From the NCBI GenBank assembly GCA_028285415.1, contig JANQPF010000009.1, positions 930,001 to 994,000 of the forward strand: a DNA stretch of 64,000 nucleotides, written 5' to 3'. The position numbers and the translations under genes were made by a program. This stretch comes from Pseudomonadales bacterium (GTDB lineage Bacteria > Pseudomonadota > Gammaproteobacteria > Pseudomonadales > Azotimanducaceae). The notes beneath the pieces were generated by a model. The model searched no databases and was not told the DNA's origin. It worked only from the letters and a program-made list of their open reading frames with translations. Shown piece by piece: positions 15,885-24,177 of the stretch; position 1 is the stretch's first letter, and each line of letters opens with the position of its first letter.

Positions 15885-18269
15885 ATGAGTAAGTCATCAC
15901 GCATCCTGCTGGTAGCGGCCGTCACGGGCTGCTTCAGCACAATCGTCCCAGGCGCATGGGCGGAAACCGCTCAGGCGAACAACCAAGTCATCGAAGAAGT
16001 GGTATCAATCGGCACACGCGGCAAGCCACGATCCGTCTCCGATTCCACGGTCCCGGTCGACGTCATCTCCGAGGAAGACTTCAACATGCTCGGTAACGGC
16101 GCTGACATCACTGACAATCTGAAAGCGCTGGTCCCGTCCTATACGGCCACGCCCGCAACCGGCGATGGCAGCGCCTTCGTACGTCCAACCTCGCTGCGCG
16201 GTACCGCGCCCGACCAGACGCTGGTGCTGGTCGACGGTAAGCGCCGTCACCGCTCCGCGCTCGTGCAGTTCTTCGCACCCGCGGCGGGCAACGGCGCCCA
16301 CGGAGTCGACATCGGCATGATTCCCAGCATTGCACTGAAGCGTGTCGAAGTGCTGCGCGACGGTGCCGCGTCTCAATACGGCTCTGACGCCATTGCGGGG
16401 GTCATCAACTTTGTCACCAAAGACTACCGCGAGGGCGGTGAGCTGCAGCTACAGTACGGAGAATTCTACGAAGGCGAAGAAAGCATCAAGGCGGCCGGTA
16501 ACATTGGCCTGCCGCTCGGCGACACCGGTTTCGTCAACGTCAGCCTCGAGCACACCGACAATGAGGCGCTGTCTCGCGGTGATCAGCGCCCCGACGCTGC
16601 TGCGCTGCAGGGGATGGGTATTCCGGTAGGCCAGGACGCGCCGTTCGGCGATTCGCCGCTGGTGCAAACCTGGGGTCGCCCGGAAACCAAAGGCACGCGG
16701 CTCTTCATCAACTCGGGTCTCGATCTCAACGACGCCCAGACGCTCTATGCCCGCCTGGGCTGGGCGAATACCGAAGGTCGCTACCGCTTCTTCTACCGCA
16801 CGCCGGATCATCCCAGCCTGGTACCGCTGCGCGATGACGGATTTACCGGCTTGCCCGGCGGCTATACGCCATACCTCGACGGCGACCAGGAAGACCTGTC
16901 GGTGACGATTGGTCTGGAGGGTGAGTTCGACAGCGGCATGACTTACGACCTCAGCTACACCTACGGCGAAAACAAGCTCGACTACTTCCTCAACAACACG
17001 ATCAATCCCGATCTCGGACTCATCAACGGCCAGCCCGCACAGCGCGGCTTCGACGTTGGCGGGTACGATCAGGAAGAGACCGCCTGGAACGCAGACTTTT
17101 CCATGCCGCTTGGTGACAAGCTCCAGTTCTCCTTCGGCGGCGAAGTCCGGGAGGAGACCTACACCGTCAGTCCCGGCGAACCTGCTTCTTTCTTCGGAGC
17201 CGGTTCCAACGGCTTCGGTGGCATCAAGCCGCAGGATTCCGGTGAATTCGAACGCGACAACTGGGCCGTTTACGGTGATCTGGAGCACGACGTCAGCGAT
17301 GCGGTCATGCTGCAGTACGCCCTGCGCTTCGAGGACTTTTCCGACTTCGGCACCACCATCAACGGCAAGATTGCCGGTCTCATCCGTGCGAACGACCGGG
17401 TCACCGTACGCGGTGCCGTATCCACCGGCTTCCACGCACCGACACCCGGCCAGGCGAACGTACGCACGACAATCACCACGTTCGACGGCGTGACCGGTCT
17501 GCAGGTCGAAGAAGGTCTGGTACCGTCCACCGATCCGCGTGTAGCGGACGTCGGCGGTAAAGAGCTGAAGGAAGAGGAGTCCGTGAACTTCAGCCTGGGA
17601 GCAACGGCTGACATTGGTGAGAACACCACGCTTACGGTGGACGTCTACCACATTGAGGTCGACGATCGGATTTACCGTACGGGCGACATTGCCGTCCCCG
17701 GTACTACCAACACCATTTCCTTCTACACCAACGCACTGGACGTAGAGCACCAGGGTGTGGACGTCGTGCTGACCTCCGCCATCGACTGGACGGACGTGAT
17801 CTCGACGGACATCACGCTCGCCTACAACCACAACGAAATCTCCGTGGTGGATCAGGAGCAGGTGGGCGGCGTCAATCCCGTCAGTGATGGATTGGTGGAA
17901 GACATTGAAAACAACTACCCGGAAGATCGCTTCACGCTGACGACCAACACGCGTTTTTCGGAGAAGCTGAACCTCATGGCCCGGGTCACGTTCTACGGCG
18001 AGCACTACGACGAGCGGGGGCGCATCAACGACACGGTGAATCCCAGTGCCGAGATTGACGCCACCTACTACGTTGACCTGGAGTTGGGCTACCAGGCTAC
18101 CGAGAACCTGCGCTTCGCGCTCGGCGGTGTCAACGTCTTCGACGAATTCGTCGATGAGATTGGACCACCGAATGCCAACCGCATCAGCGTCGGCCTGCCT
18201 TACCCACGGCGCAGCGCCGCAAACTACGAGGGCGGCTCCTGGTATCTGAAGGGCGTCTACTCGTTCTAG
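15885..18269 (+). CDS. TonB-dependent outer-membrane receptor
   Basis: A 794-residue outer-membrane active transporter. The signal peptide ends around residue 26 (GAWAETAQA). A TonB-box-like EEVVSIGTRG follows, then a plug domain with STVPVDVISEEDF, SLRGTAPDQTLVLVDGKRRHRSALV and LKRVEVLRDGAASQYGSDAIAGVINFV. The remainder is a beta-barrel ending in the aromatic-terminal ...YLKGVYSF. The plug type is the broad class used for carbohydrates, siderophores and other large molecules. The neighbouring downstream genes (exported SAM-hydrolase homologue, two lipoprotein alpha/beta hydrolases) suggest uptake of an organic nutrient, but a strong terminator separates them from this gene. Confidence 0.94.
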   Translation: MSKSSRILLVAAVTGCFSTIVPGAWAETAQANNQVIEEVVSIGTRGKPRSVSDSTVPVDVISEEDFNMLGNGADITDNLKALVPSYTATPATGDGSAFVRPTSLRGTAPDQTLVLVDGKRRHRSALVQFFAPAAGNGAHGVDIGMIPSIALKRVEVLRDGAASQYGSDAIAGVINFVTKDYREGGELQLQYGEFYEGEESIKAAGNIGLPLGDTGFVNVSLEHTDNEALSRGDQRPDAAALQGMGIPVGQDAPFGDSPLVQTWGRPETKGTRLFINSGLDLNDAQTLYARLGWANTEGRYRFFYRTPDHPSLVPLRDDGFTGLPGGYTPYLDGDQEDLSVTIGLEGEFDSGMTYDLSYTYGENKLDYFLNNTINPDLGLINGQPAQRGFDVGGYDQEETAWNADFSMPLGDKLQFSFGGEVREETYTVSPGEPASFFGAGSNGFGGIKPQDSGEFERDNWAVYGDLEHDVSDAVMLQYALRFEDFSDFGTTINGKIAGLIRANDRVTVRGAVSTGFHAPTPGQANVRTTITTFDGVTGLQVEEGLVPSTDPRVADVGGKELKEEESVNFSLGATADIGENTTLTVDVYHIEVDDRIYRTGDIAVPGTTNTISFYTNALDVEHQGVDVVLTSAIDWTDVISTDITLAYNHNEISVVDQEQVGGVNPVSDGLVEDIENNYPEDRFTLTTNTRFSEKLNLMARVTFYGEHYDERGRINDTVNPSAEIDATYYVDLELGYQATENLRFALGGVNVFDEFVDEIGPPNANRISVGLPYPRRSAANYEGGSWYLKGVYSF

Positions 18270-18288
18270 CAGAGTAACCAGAGCACAC

Positions 18289-18319
18289 ACGGGCGCCTGC
18301 GGGCGCCCGTTTTGTTTTT
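18289..18319 (+). terminator. Rho-independent terminator after the TonB-receptor gene
   Basis: Perfect 9-bp stem ACGGGCGCC / GGCGCCCGT with a 4-base loop (TGCG), followed by TTTGTTTTT. It lies 20 bp after the receptor stop and before the ribosome-binding site of the next gene, so most transcription of the receptor should end here. Confidence 0.88.
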
Positions 18320-18374
18320 GGCCTTTATCCGCGCGAGACGAGTCGTTAATCTTGTCCCGCCAGGAGGGAGGCCC

Positions 18375-19265
18375 ATGCGACACTTACTTTCCATACTTAC
18401 CTTGTCCGCGCTGTTAGCGCAGCCGGCCTACGCTCACGAGCAGCAATCCAAAGCGCTGGTGATACAGGCAGACTTCGCCGGACTGGTCATGACGGGGGTG
18501 GCGTACTCCGTCAGCCGCGATCTCGAGATATTCAACGTACGACCGCTGATCCCTCTCTACGACATTGCCGCTGCCAGCGATAGCCTTGCCTACAACGCTC
18601 AGACCTGGCCGGAGGGCACGGTATTCGTTTCAGTGGTCGATCCGGGGGTGGGGACAGCGCGCAAGTCCGTGGTTCTGAAAACCAGGAACGGGCTCTACTT
18701 CGTGAGCCCCGACAACGGCTCTTTGTCAGGACCCGCCAACGCCTACGGCATTGCGGCCGTGCGTGAGATCGACGAGAGCGTCAATCGCATACCCGGTTCC
18801 GAATGGTCACATACCTTCCACGGCCGCGATGTGTACGCCTACACCGGCGCACGCCTTGCCGCCGGTGTCATCAGCTTCGACGCCGTCGGGCCGCTGCTCC
18901 CCGCGGAGGTCATTCATCTCCCTGAATCCGCCGGCAGGTTCGAAGATGGCGTCTTTATCGGGGTGGTTGCCGGCGGCACCGGACGTCTCGGCAACATCTA
19001 TTTCAATATCGATCGCAACCTCTGGGCCAGAGCCAACGCCAACTACGGCGATAAATTTGAGATCCTGATCAGGCAGGGTGAGAAGCGAATCTGGCGCGGT
19101 GAAGTACCTTACAGCCGCTCCTTCGGCTCCGTCCCCGTTGGCGAGAATCTGCTCTTCATGAACTCTTCGGGCAACCTGAGCCTGGCGGTGAATCAGGGCA
19201 GCTTCGCCAAGAAATATGGCATTGGCGCAGGTCAGGATTGGCATGTGGAAATCCGCCGTAAGTAA
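18375..19265 (+). CDS. Exported SAM hydroxide adenosyltransferase (DUF62) homologue
   Basis: Resembles the SAM hydrolase / chlorinase-fluorinase superfamily, which attacks S-adenosylmethionine with water or halide. Family motifs seen: ADFAGLV, VVDPGVGTARK (residues about 88-97), SPDNGSLSGP, FHGRDVYAYTGARLA (148 onward) and a C-terminal SSGNLSLAVNQGS. ATG at 18375 has AGGAGGG 7 bp upstream and begins a clean signal peptide MRHLLSILTLSALLAQPAYA, so the 296-residue product is predicted periplasmic; an ATG at 18312 inside the terminator tail is a poorer start. Family members usually act in the cytosol, so export is unusual. It overlaps the next lipoprotein-hydrolase gene by 23 bp. Hydrolase rather than halogenase activity is the default expectation. 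Confidence 0.85.
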   Translation: MRHLLSILTLSALLAQPAYAHEQQSKALVIQADFAGLVMTGVAYSVSRDLEIFNVRPLIPLYDIAAASDSLAYNAQTWPEGTVFVSVVDPGVGTARKSVVLKTRNGLYFVSPDNGSLSGPANAYGIAAVREIDESVNRIPGSEWSHTFHGRDVYAYTGARLAAGVISFDAVGPLLPAEVIHLPESAGRFEDGVFIGVVAGGTGRLGNIYFNIDRNLWARANANYGDKFEILIRQGEKRIWRGEVPYSRSFGSVPVGENLLFMNSSGNLSLAVNQGSFAKKYGIGAGQDWHVEIRRK

Positions 19266-20139
19266 GCTCAGCCGGGCGGCCCTCCTCGTGGTACTGCTCG
19301 GCGGCTGCGCGTCTCAGAACGACAACCCGTCGAGCGTTGACGTCACGTTCGCCTCGAGGGGCGTCGACGTCCCGGCCACGCTCGTGACCCCGGCGGGCTC
19401 CAACGCCGCGCCGCTGGTGCTCCTGATCCACGGCCACGGCGGCACCCGCCACGAAGCAGGCGGCTACACGCGAGTTGCCGAGGGACTGGCCGCAAACGGT
19501 ATTGCATCGATCCGCATGGACTTTCCCGGGTGTGGCGACAGCACGGAGACGTTTGCGAATAACAACCTGACCAACATGCTCGCCGACATTCGCGCCGCGC
19601 AGGCGTTCGCCTTCTCAAACGCCAGCATCGATGCAGAGCGGATGGGGTTGCTTGGTTTCAGCATGGGCGGACGCCTGGCCATCACGCTTGCGAACGCCGA
19701 TCCCGGGTACGATGCCATGGCGCTCTGGGCGCCGAGTGCCAGAAACGGAGCGAACACCATGGTCCGCTATGTCGGCGGACCTGAGAAATGGGCGGCAATG
19801 AAGAGCGAGGCCCGGGCTCAGGGGTTTGCACCCTTTACGACCTTCTGGGGTATGGAGCAGAAGCTTGGCTTGAAGTGGTTCGAGGATCTGGAAGTCTCCA
19901 CGCCGGGTGACGACATCGCACGTTACGAAGGTGCGCTGCTGGTGCTTTACGGCGACAAAGATGACGTGGTGCCACCCGCGGTGAGCGAAATGGCGCTCCG
20001 CCAGGCGGTGCAGGCCAAGCCGGCTCTCCGGCACGTCGTCCCCGGGGCGGACCATGGTCTTGGACTCTTCTCCGACGAATTCGACATCTCCGAAAACGTG
20101 GTACAAACCACCGTGGCCTTCTTCACTGAACATTTATGA
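19243..20139 (+). CDS. Lipoprotein alpha/beta hydrolase
   Basis: A serine hydrolase with a lipoprotein signal: the ATG at 19243 starts MWKSAVSKLSRAALLVVLLGGC, ending in the lipobox LGGC. The catalytic domain has LLIHGHGGTRHEAGGY (oxyanion region), the nucleophile elbow GFSMGGR, VLYGDKDDVVPP (acid) and GADHGLG (histidine). Length 298 residues fits the dienelactone-hydrolase/acyl-esterase type. It starts inside the end of the SAM-hydrolase gene and is followed by a tandem heptamer repeat and a second lipoprotein hydrolase, so the three probably form one envelope-located unit. Substrate unknown. Confidence 0.86.
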   Translation: MWKSAVSKLSRAALLVVLLGGCASQNDNPSSVDVTFASRGVDVPATLVTPAGSNAAPLVLLIHGHGGTRHEAGGYTRVAEGLAANGIASIRMDFPGCGDSTETFANNNLTNMLADIRAAQAFAFSNASIDAERMGLLGFSMGGRLAITLANADPGYDAMALWAPSARNGANTMVRYVGGPEKWAAMKSEARAQGFAPFTTFWGMEQKLGLKWFEDLEVSTPGDDIARYEGALLVLYGDKDDVVPPAVSEMALRQAVQAKPALRHVVPGADHGLGLFSDEFDISENVVQTTVAFFTEHL

Positions 20140-20163
20140 GGTATGAGGTATGAGGTATGAGGT
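20136..20163 (+). repeat. Tandem heptanucleotide repeat (ATGAGGT)4
   Basis: Four exact copies of ATGAGGT, beginning with the ATGA that holds the stop of the upstream hydrolase gene and ending 5 bp before the ATG of the next gene. Each unit carries both an ATG and the Shine-Dalgarno-like GAGG. Because 7 is not a multiple of 3, successive ATGs fall in all three frames. The last GAGG (20159-20162) is 6 bp from the ATG at 20169 and is the likely ribosome-binding site. Confidence 0.95.
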
Positions 20164-20168
20164 ACAAC

Positions 20169-21305
20169 ATGATGCGTCTTGTGATCACTCTGACGGCAGC
20201 GCTGGTTCTGAGCGCCTGCAGCGACGCGCCTGCGCCTGAGCAACCCGCCGAGGAGAATCCGGCAGCCGCTACGTCCTCGCCTGCCGCAAACGCCGGTGAC
20301 GTACCGCTGACAAACAGCCCCGTGGCGGGGGTCACGCTCAAGGAGATCGAAAGCAACGGCATCACCATGCGGATTGCCGAGGCCGGCACGCCGAACGGGC
20401 GAACGGTCCTCTTTGCCCACGGCTTTCCGGAATCGTGGTATTCGTGGCGTCATCAGCTGGAAGGACTCTCGGCACTGGGATTTCACGTTGTCGCGCCTGA
20501 CATGCGCGGCTATGGCGGGACTGACAAACCGGAGGACGTGGAAGCCTACAATCTCTTCGAGCTGGCAGCCGACATGGTAGGCATTCTCGATGCGCTCGGC
20601 GTGGACAAGGCACACATGGTTGGACACGATTGGGGCGCGCCGGTTGCCAGCCACACCGTCCTCACCTACCCGGACCGGTTCAAGAGCCTGACGCTCATGA
20701 GCGTGCCTTATGGCCCCCGCTCGGAGCAGCCGCCACTCGACGCCATGCGTCAGTTCGCCGGTGAGAATTTCCAGTACATGGTCTACCACAACGAACCCGG
20801 CGGCGTGGCTGAGGCGGAATACGATGCAAATCCGCGCGCGTTCCTGAGCCGGCTGTACCTCTCTCCGGATTCACCCCGCGAGGCGCCGGAAGTCACGGAT
20901 CCCAGGCGTGCCGCCGGGGGCTGGATACCCCGTCTCGGCGCACCAAAAGGGCTACCCGACTGGCTGACCCAGGCGGACCTCGACTACTACGTTGCAGAAT
21001 TTGAGGCGTCAGGCTTTCGCGGCGGCGTCAACTATTACCGTACGCTCAATCTCAACTGGGAGATGACCGGCGATCTCGATAGCTACACGATTACGCAGCC
21101 CACGTTCTTCATCGCCGGTGAGTTGGATCTGGTGATCAACGGGGCAAGTGCCGATGACATTCGGGCGCGCATGTCACCGCTGGTACCCAATCTCGGGGAC
21201 GTGGTGCTGATCCCCGGGGTAGGCCATTGGGTTCAGCAGGAGGCGGCCGCGCAGACCAACGGTCGCCTGGCGCAATTCCTGCTTTCGGTGGAAAGTTCGC
21301 TCTAG
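20169..21305 (+). CDS. Lipoprotein epoxide-hydrolase-like alpha/beta hydrolase
   Basis: A 378-residue alpha/beta hydrolase of the epoxide hydrolase / haloalkane dehalogenase branch. HGFPESWYSWRHQ contains the HGxP oxyanion motif, the nucleophile elbow is GHDWGAP (aspartate nucleophile), PDMRGYGGTDKP is the usual loop, and VGHWVQQE supplies the catalytic His. The N terminus MMRLVITLTAALVLSAC is a lipoprotein signal, so the enzyme should be anchored in the envelope, followed by a Pro/Ala/Glu-rich linker. Start chosen at 20169 because GAGG lies 6 bp upstream; 20157 (inside the repeat) and 20172 are alternatives. A periplasmic epoxide or halide hydrolase next to a SAM-halogenase-family homologue is suggestive but unproven. 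Confidence 0.87.
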   Translation: MMRLVITLTAALVLSACSDAPAPEQPAEENPAAATSSPAANAGDVPLTNSPVAGVTLKEIESNGITMRIAEAGTPNGRTVLFAHGFPESWYSWRHQLEGLSALGFHVVAPDMRGYGGTDKPEDVEAYNLFELAADMVGILDALGVDKAHMVGHDWGAPVASHTVLTYPDRFKSLTLMSVPYGPRSEQPPLDAMRQFAGENFQYMVYHNEPGGVAEAEYDANPRAFLSRLYLSPDSPREAPEVTDPRRAAGGWIPRLGAPKGLPDWLTQADLDYYVAEFEASGFRGGVNYYRTLNLNWEMTGDLDSYTITQPTFFIAGELDLVINGASADDIRARMSPLVPNLGDVVLIPGVGHWVQQEAAAQTNGRLAQFLLSVESSL

Positions 21306-21314
21306 CCAGACCGG

Positions 21315-22166
21315 CTAGCGCGGCGGCGCTTCGGCGAACTGTGGCAGGTCATCGAGGATCTCGAACCACGGTGCCTTTGAGTCGACATAGATATGCGCCA
21401 TGGGCCTGACCCCCGGATCCTGATCGAGACTCCCGGTGGGAATGAGCACCGCGCCGTACTCGGCAACGGCCGTCGGCAGCGGCGAAGCGCACGTGCTGCA
21501 GAAATCCGTCCGAAAGAACGCAGCGCCCGGCAGCTCAAAGTGTGAGATGTGGTCTTCACCGCGGAGCCACCGGAAGCTCTCCACGCTGGCAAATACCTGA
21601 CTCGAATGCGGCGCGCTGCGTGCGAGGCGGCAGCGCGAGCAGTGACAGAAACCAAAGCGCGGCAGAAACGCCGTCACGGCGTACGCCACCGCGTTGCAGA
21701 GGCAGGAGCCGCTCACGGTCCCCGGCGTCGGCGCCGGGCGGTCCATGTCTGGCAGACCCTCAGCATCGTATTCCGGTGGATAGCCCGGGTATTGCGGCGC
21801 GTCATCGAGAATTTTGTCCCAGGGTGCTTTGGACGTCGCGAAAATGTGACTGTCGAGCAGTCTGCCCAACTCGCCTTCCATGTTGCCGGCCGGCATGAAA
21901 GCCAGCGCCCCATCGCGCGAGCTGGACGCAACGACGGAGCCGCAGCGTGGACAGAACGGTCGCAGACCGCCGGTTGAAGACTCGTAGACCCGGACCTTGT
22001 CTTCGCCTGCGAGCCAGCGAAAGTCATCCGCCTGGACGGCGATGTAACGACCGTATTCGATGCCGTGAAACTTACGGCACATTGCACAGTGACAGGCGCT
22101 CGACAGCAGAATCTCGCCATCAATCTGCCATTGCACGTCACCGCATAAACAGCTGCCGGTATTCAT
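21315..22166 (-). CDS. Tandem GFA-domain protein
   Basis: A 283-residue protein made of two glutathione-dependent-formaldehyde-activating (GFA/CENP-V) zinc domains. Domain 1 (about residues 1-130) has GSCLCGDV, CHCAMCRKFHG and FCPRCGS; domain 2 (about 150-275) has GSCLCNAV, CHCSRCRLARS and FCSTCASP. Both keep the Cys sets for two zinc ions and share the DSHIFATSKAPWDKILDD / MAHIYVDSKAPWFEILDD ending, so an internal duplication is evident. Single GFA domains of about 130-150 residues are the norm. Such proteins are linked to S-hydroxymethyl-glutathione or related adduct chemistry, but most are functionally untested. Confidence 0.9.
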   Translation of the reverse strand: MNTGSCLCGDVQWQIDGEILLSSACHCAMCRKFHGIEYGRYIAVQADDFRWLAGEDKVRVYESSTGGLRPFCPRCGSVVASSSRDGALAFMPAGNMEGELGRLLDSHIFATSKAPWDKILDDAPQYPGYPPEYDAEGLPDMDRPAPTPGTVSGSCLCNAVAYAVTAFLPRFGFCHCSRCRLARSAPHSSQVFASVESFRWLRGEDHISHFELPGAAFFRTDFCSTCASPLPTAVAEYGAVLIPTGSLDQDPGVRPMAHIYVDSKAPWFEILDDLPQFAEAPPR

Positions 22167-22319
22167 CGTGGACGCCCCCGTGAGGATCGCTAAAGACTAC
22201 ACCCGCCGCGCCGGGCTGGCCAAGAGTGTGACCCAGCGCACGCACCCCGAACGCCCGCGGAGAATGCGCTACCTATACTGAAGGTGCGGTGTCGAAGCCC
22301 GACGGAAGAAGAAAGACGA

Positions 22320-23522
22320 ATGGAAACGCCCATCAATCAGTATCTGCAGATTCTCGCCGAGCAGGACGGATCAGACCTCTACCTCAGCACGGGCGCACCG
22401 CCCTGCGCCAAATTCCAGGGCAAGCTGAAGCCACTGAGCGACACACCCTACAAGCCGGGTGAGATCGAAGCCATTGCGCAAGAGCTGATGGACGAGGAGC
22501 AGCGTGACGAATTCCTGCACGAGCTGGAAATGAACCTTGCCATCTCCATGCCGGGCGTTGGCCGCTTCCGGGTAAACATTTTCAAGCAGCGTAACGAAAC
22601 CTCCATCGTCGCGCGCAACATCAACACCGACATTCCCAAGTTCGAAAATCTCGGTCTGCCCGACATTCTCCTCGAAATGGTGATGGTCAAACGCGGCCTG
22701 GTGCTCTTCGTCGGAGGTACGGGTTCCGGCAAATCGACCTCTCTGGCGGCGCTCATCGACCACAGAAACTCCAATAGCGGCGGGCACATCATCACCATCG
22801 AAGACCCCGTGGAATACGTGCACCGGCACAAGAAAAGCCTGATCAATCAGCGCGAAGTCGGCGTGGACACGCGCAGCTTCAAAAACGCGCTGAAAAACAC
22901 GCTGCGCCAGGCGCCCGACGTGATTCTCATTGGTGAAATACGCGACCGCGAAACCATGGAGCACGCCCTGGAATTCGCCGAGACCGGTCACCTTGCCATT
23001 TCCACTCTGCATGCAAACAACGCCAACCAGGCGCTCGAGCGCATCATCAATCTCTTCCCGGAAGAGCGCAGGCCGCAGCTCCTGCTGGCACTGGCGCAGA
23101 ATATGCGCGCGATCATCTCACAGCGGCTCATCCCAACCGTCGACGGCAAGCGCTGCGCAGCGGTGGAGGTGCTGCTCGGCACGAAAACCATTTCCGAGCT
23201 CATCCTCAAAGGCCGCCTTGAGGACATCAAGGAAATCATGGAGAAATCCGAGAACCTCGGCATGCAGACGTTCGACACGGCACTCTACCGCCTCTTGAAG
23301 GAAGAGCGGATCTCTCTTGACGATGCGCTTGCCAACGCCGACTCGGCGAACAACCTGCGTTTACGCATGAAGCTCGACGACAAAGAAGAACCGGTTGAGA
23401 CACCTCAGCCGCAAGCCAGAGAAGCCAAAGCCGCGCCGCGCAAGTTCAGCATGGATGAGCTCTCCCTCGAAGAGATCGAAGATGAGGACGAGACGCCGGA
23501 CGAGGGACCCACGTTCGGCTGA
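22320..23522 (+). CDS. pilU: Type IV pilus retraction ATPase, PilU type
   Basis: A 400-residue secretion ATPase. It shows the PilT/PilU N-terminal domain (QDGSDLYLSTGAPP), Walker A GGTGSGKST at 132-140, the Asp box region, Walker B VILIGEIRDRETM and the His box TGHLAISTLHANNANQALERI. The ending GMQTFDTALYRL ... DDALANADSANNLRLRMKL matches PilU better than PilT. After the family's normal end there is an acidic tail of about 30 residues rich in Glu/Asp. PilU works with PilT to retract pili for twitching motility and DNA uptake. ATG at 22320 follows GGAAGAAGAAAG. pilT is usually adjacent to pilU; it is not present here. Confidence 0.92.
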   Translation: METPINQYLQILAEQDGSDLYLSTGAPPCAKFQGKLKPLSDTPYKPGEIEAIAQELMDEEQRDEFLHELEMNLAISMPGVGRFRVNIFKQRNETSIVARNINTDIPKFENLGLPDILLEMVMVKRGLVLFVGGTGSGKSTSLAALIDHRNSNSGGHIITIEDPVEYVHRHKKSLINQREVGVDTRSFKNALKNTLRQAPDVILIGEIRDRETMEHALEFAETGHLAISTLHANNANQALERIINLFPEERRPQLLLALAQNMRAIISQRLIPTVDGKRCAAVEVLLGTKTISELILKGRLEDIKEIMEKSENLGMQTFDTALYRLLKEERISLDDALANADSANNLRLRMKLDDKEEPVETPQPQAREAKAAPRKFSMDELSLEEIEDEDETPDEGPTFG

Positions 23523-23591
23523 GCCGTTGCGCACCTGCACGGTCATGAGTACGGTGATGCGACATCGGTAACATCATCGGAAGGAATGCTC

Positions 23592-24158
23592 ATGAGCCGC
23601 CTGATTCGTAAAAGCTACGCAGAGCTGACACCGGAGCAGCAAGCGACGTTCGACGACATCGTCGCCAACCGGCCGGTCAAACCGGATGACGGCCACATCG
23701 GCGGTCCTTTTGACATCTGGCTCAGAAATCCCGAAATGGGTAAGCGCCTGGTAGGTCTCGGCGGCTTCTTCCGATTCCGAACCGAAGTCGACCGTCGCTA
23801 CATTGAGCTCGCCATTCTGGTGACCGGTCAATTCTGGCAGGCGCAGTTCGAGTGGTGGGCGCACGAACCGATGGCGCGCGAAGCAGGCGTGCCCGAAGAC
23901 GTCATTCAAGCCGTCAAACGCGGCGACGCCCCCGACTTCGAGGACGATGGCGACGCGGCGGCATATGCCGTAGCTCACGAGCTCTACAACACCCGCACGC
24001 TCAGCCAGAAAACTTTCGACAAGGCCGTCGCCGCGCTGGGCGAAACCGGGACAGCGGAAATCATCGGCGTCAGCGGCTTCTACGGCCTCGTATCCATGAC
24101 GCTGAACGGGTTTGATGTCGAACTGCCGGAAGGCGCCACGCCGCCATTCCCTGCCTGA
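23592..24158 (+). CDS. Carboxymuconolactone decarboxylase (CMD)-like protein
   Basis: A 188-residue all-helical protein of the CMD/AhpD superfamily. The core is RRYIELAILVTGQFWQAQFEWWAHEPMAREAGVPEDVIQAVKRG, the conserved helix pair in which His/Glu residues serve the catalytic role; the CxxC redox pair of AhpD is absent. AAGGA at 23581-23585 places the start at 23592; an ATG at 23586 would sit too close to it. The product resembles enzymes assigned to decarboxylation steps in aromatic catabolism but could have a different reaction. It precedes a CoA-transferase gene by 19 bp in the same orientation. Confidence 0.83.
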   Translation: MSRLIRKSYAELTPEQQATFDDIVANRPVKPDDGHIGGPFDIWLRNPEMGKRLVGLGGFFRFRTEVDRRYIELAILVTGQFWQAQFEWWAHEPMAREAGVPEDVIQAVKRGDAPDFEDDGDAAAYAVAHELYNTRTLSQKTFDKAVAALGETGTAEIIGVSGFYGLVSMTLNGFDVELPEGATPPFPA

Positions 24159-24177
24159 CGCTCCAGAGGGGGAAGAC

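Noticed and set aside
18312-18374. Upstream ATG extension of the SAM-hydrolase gene
   Set aside because: It lies in the terminator tail of the receptor gene, lacks a ribosome-binding site and would bury the signal peptide; ATG 18375 has AGGAGGG.
16449-18383. 644-codon open frame on the minus strand
   Set aside because: Antisense to the TonB receptor, which has full plug and barrel motifs; the minus frame shows none.
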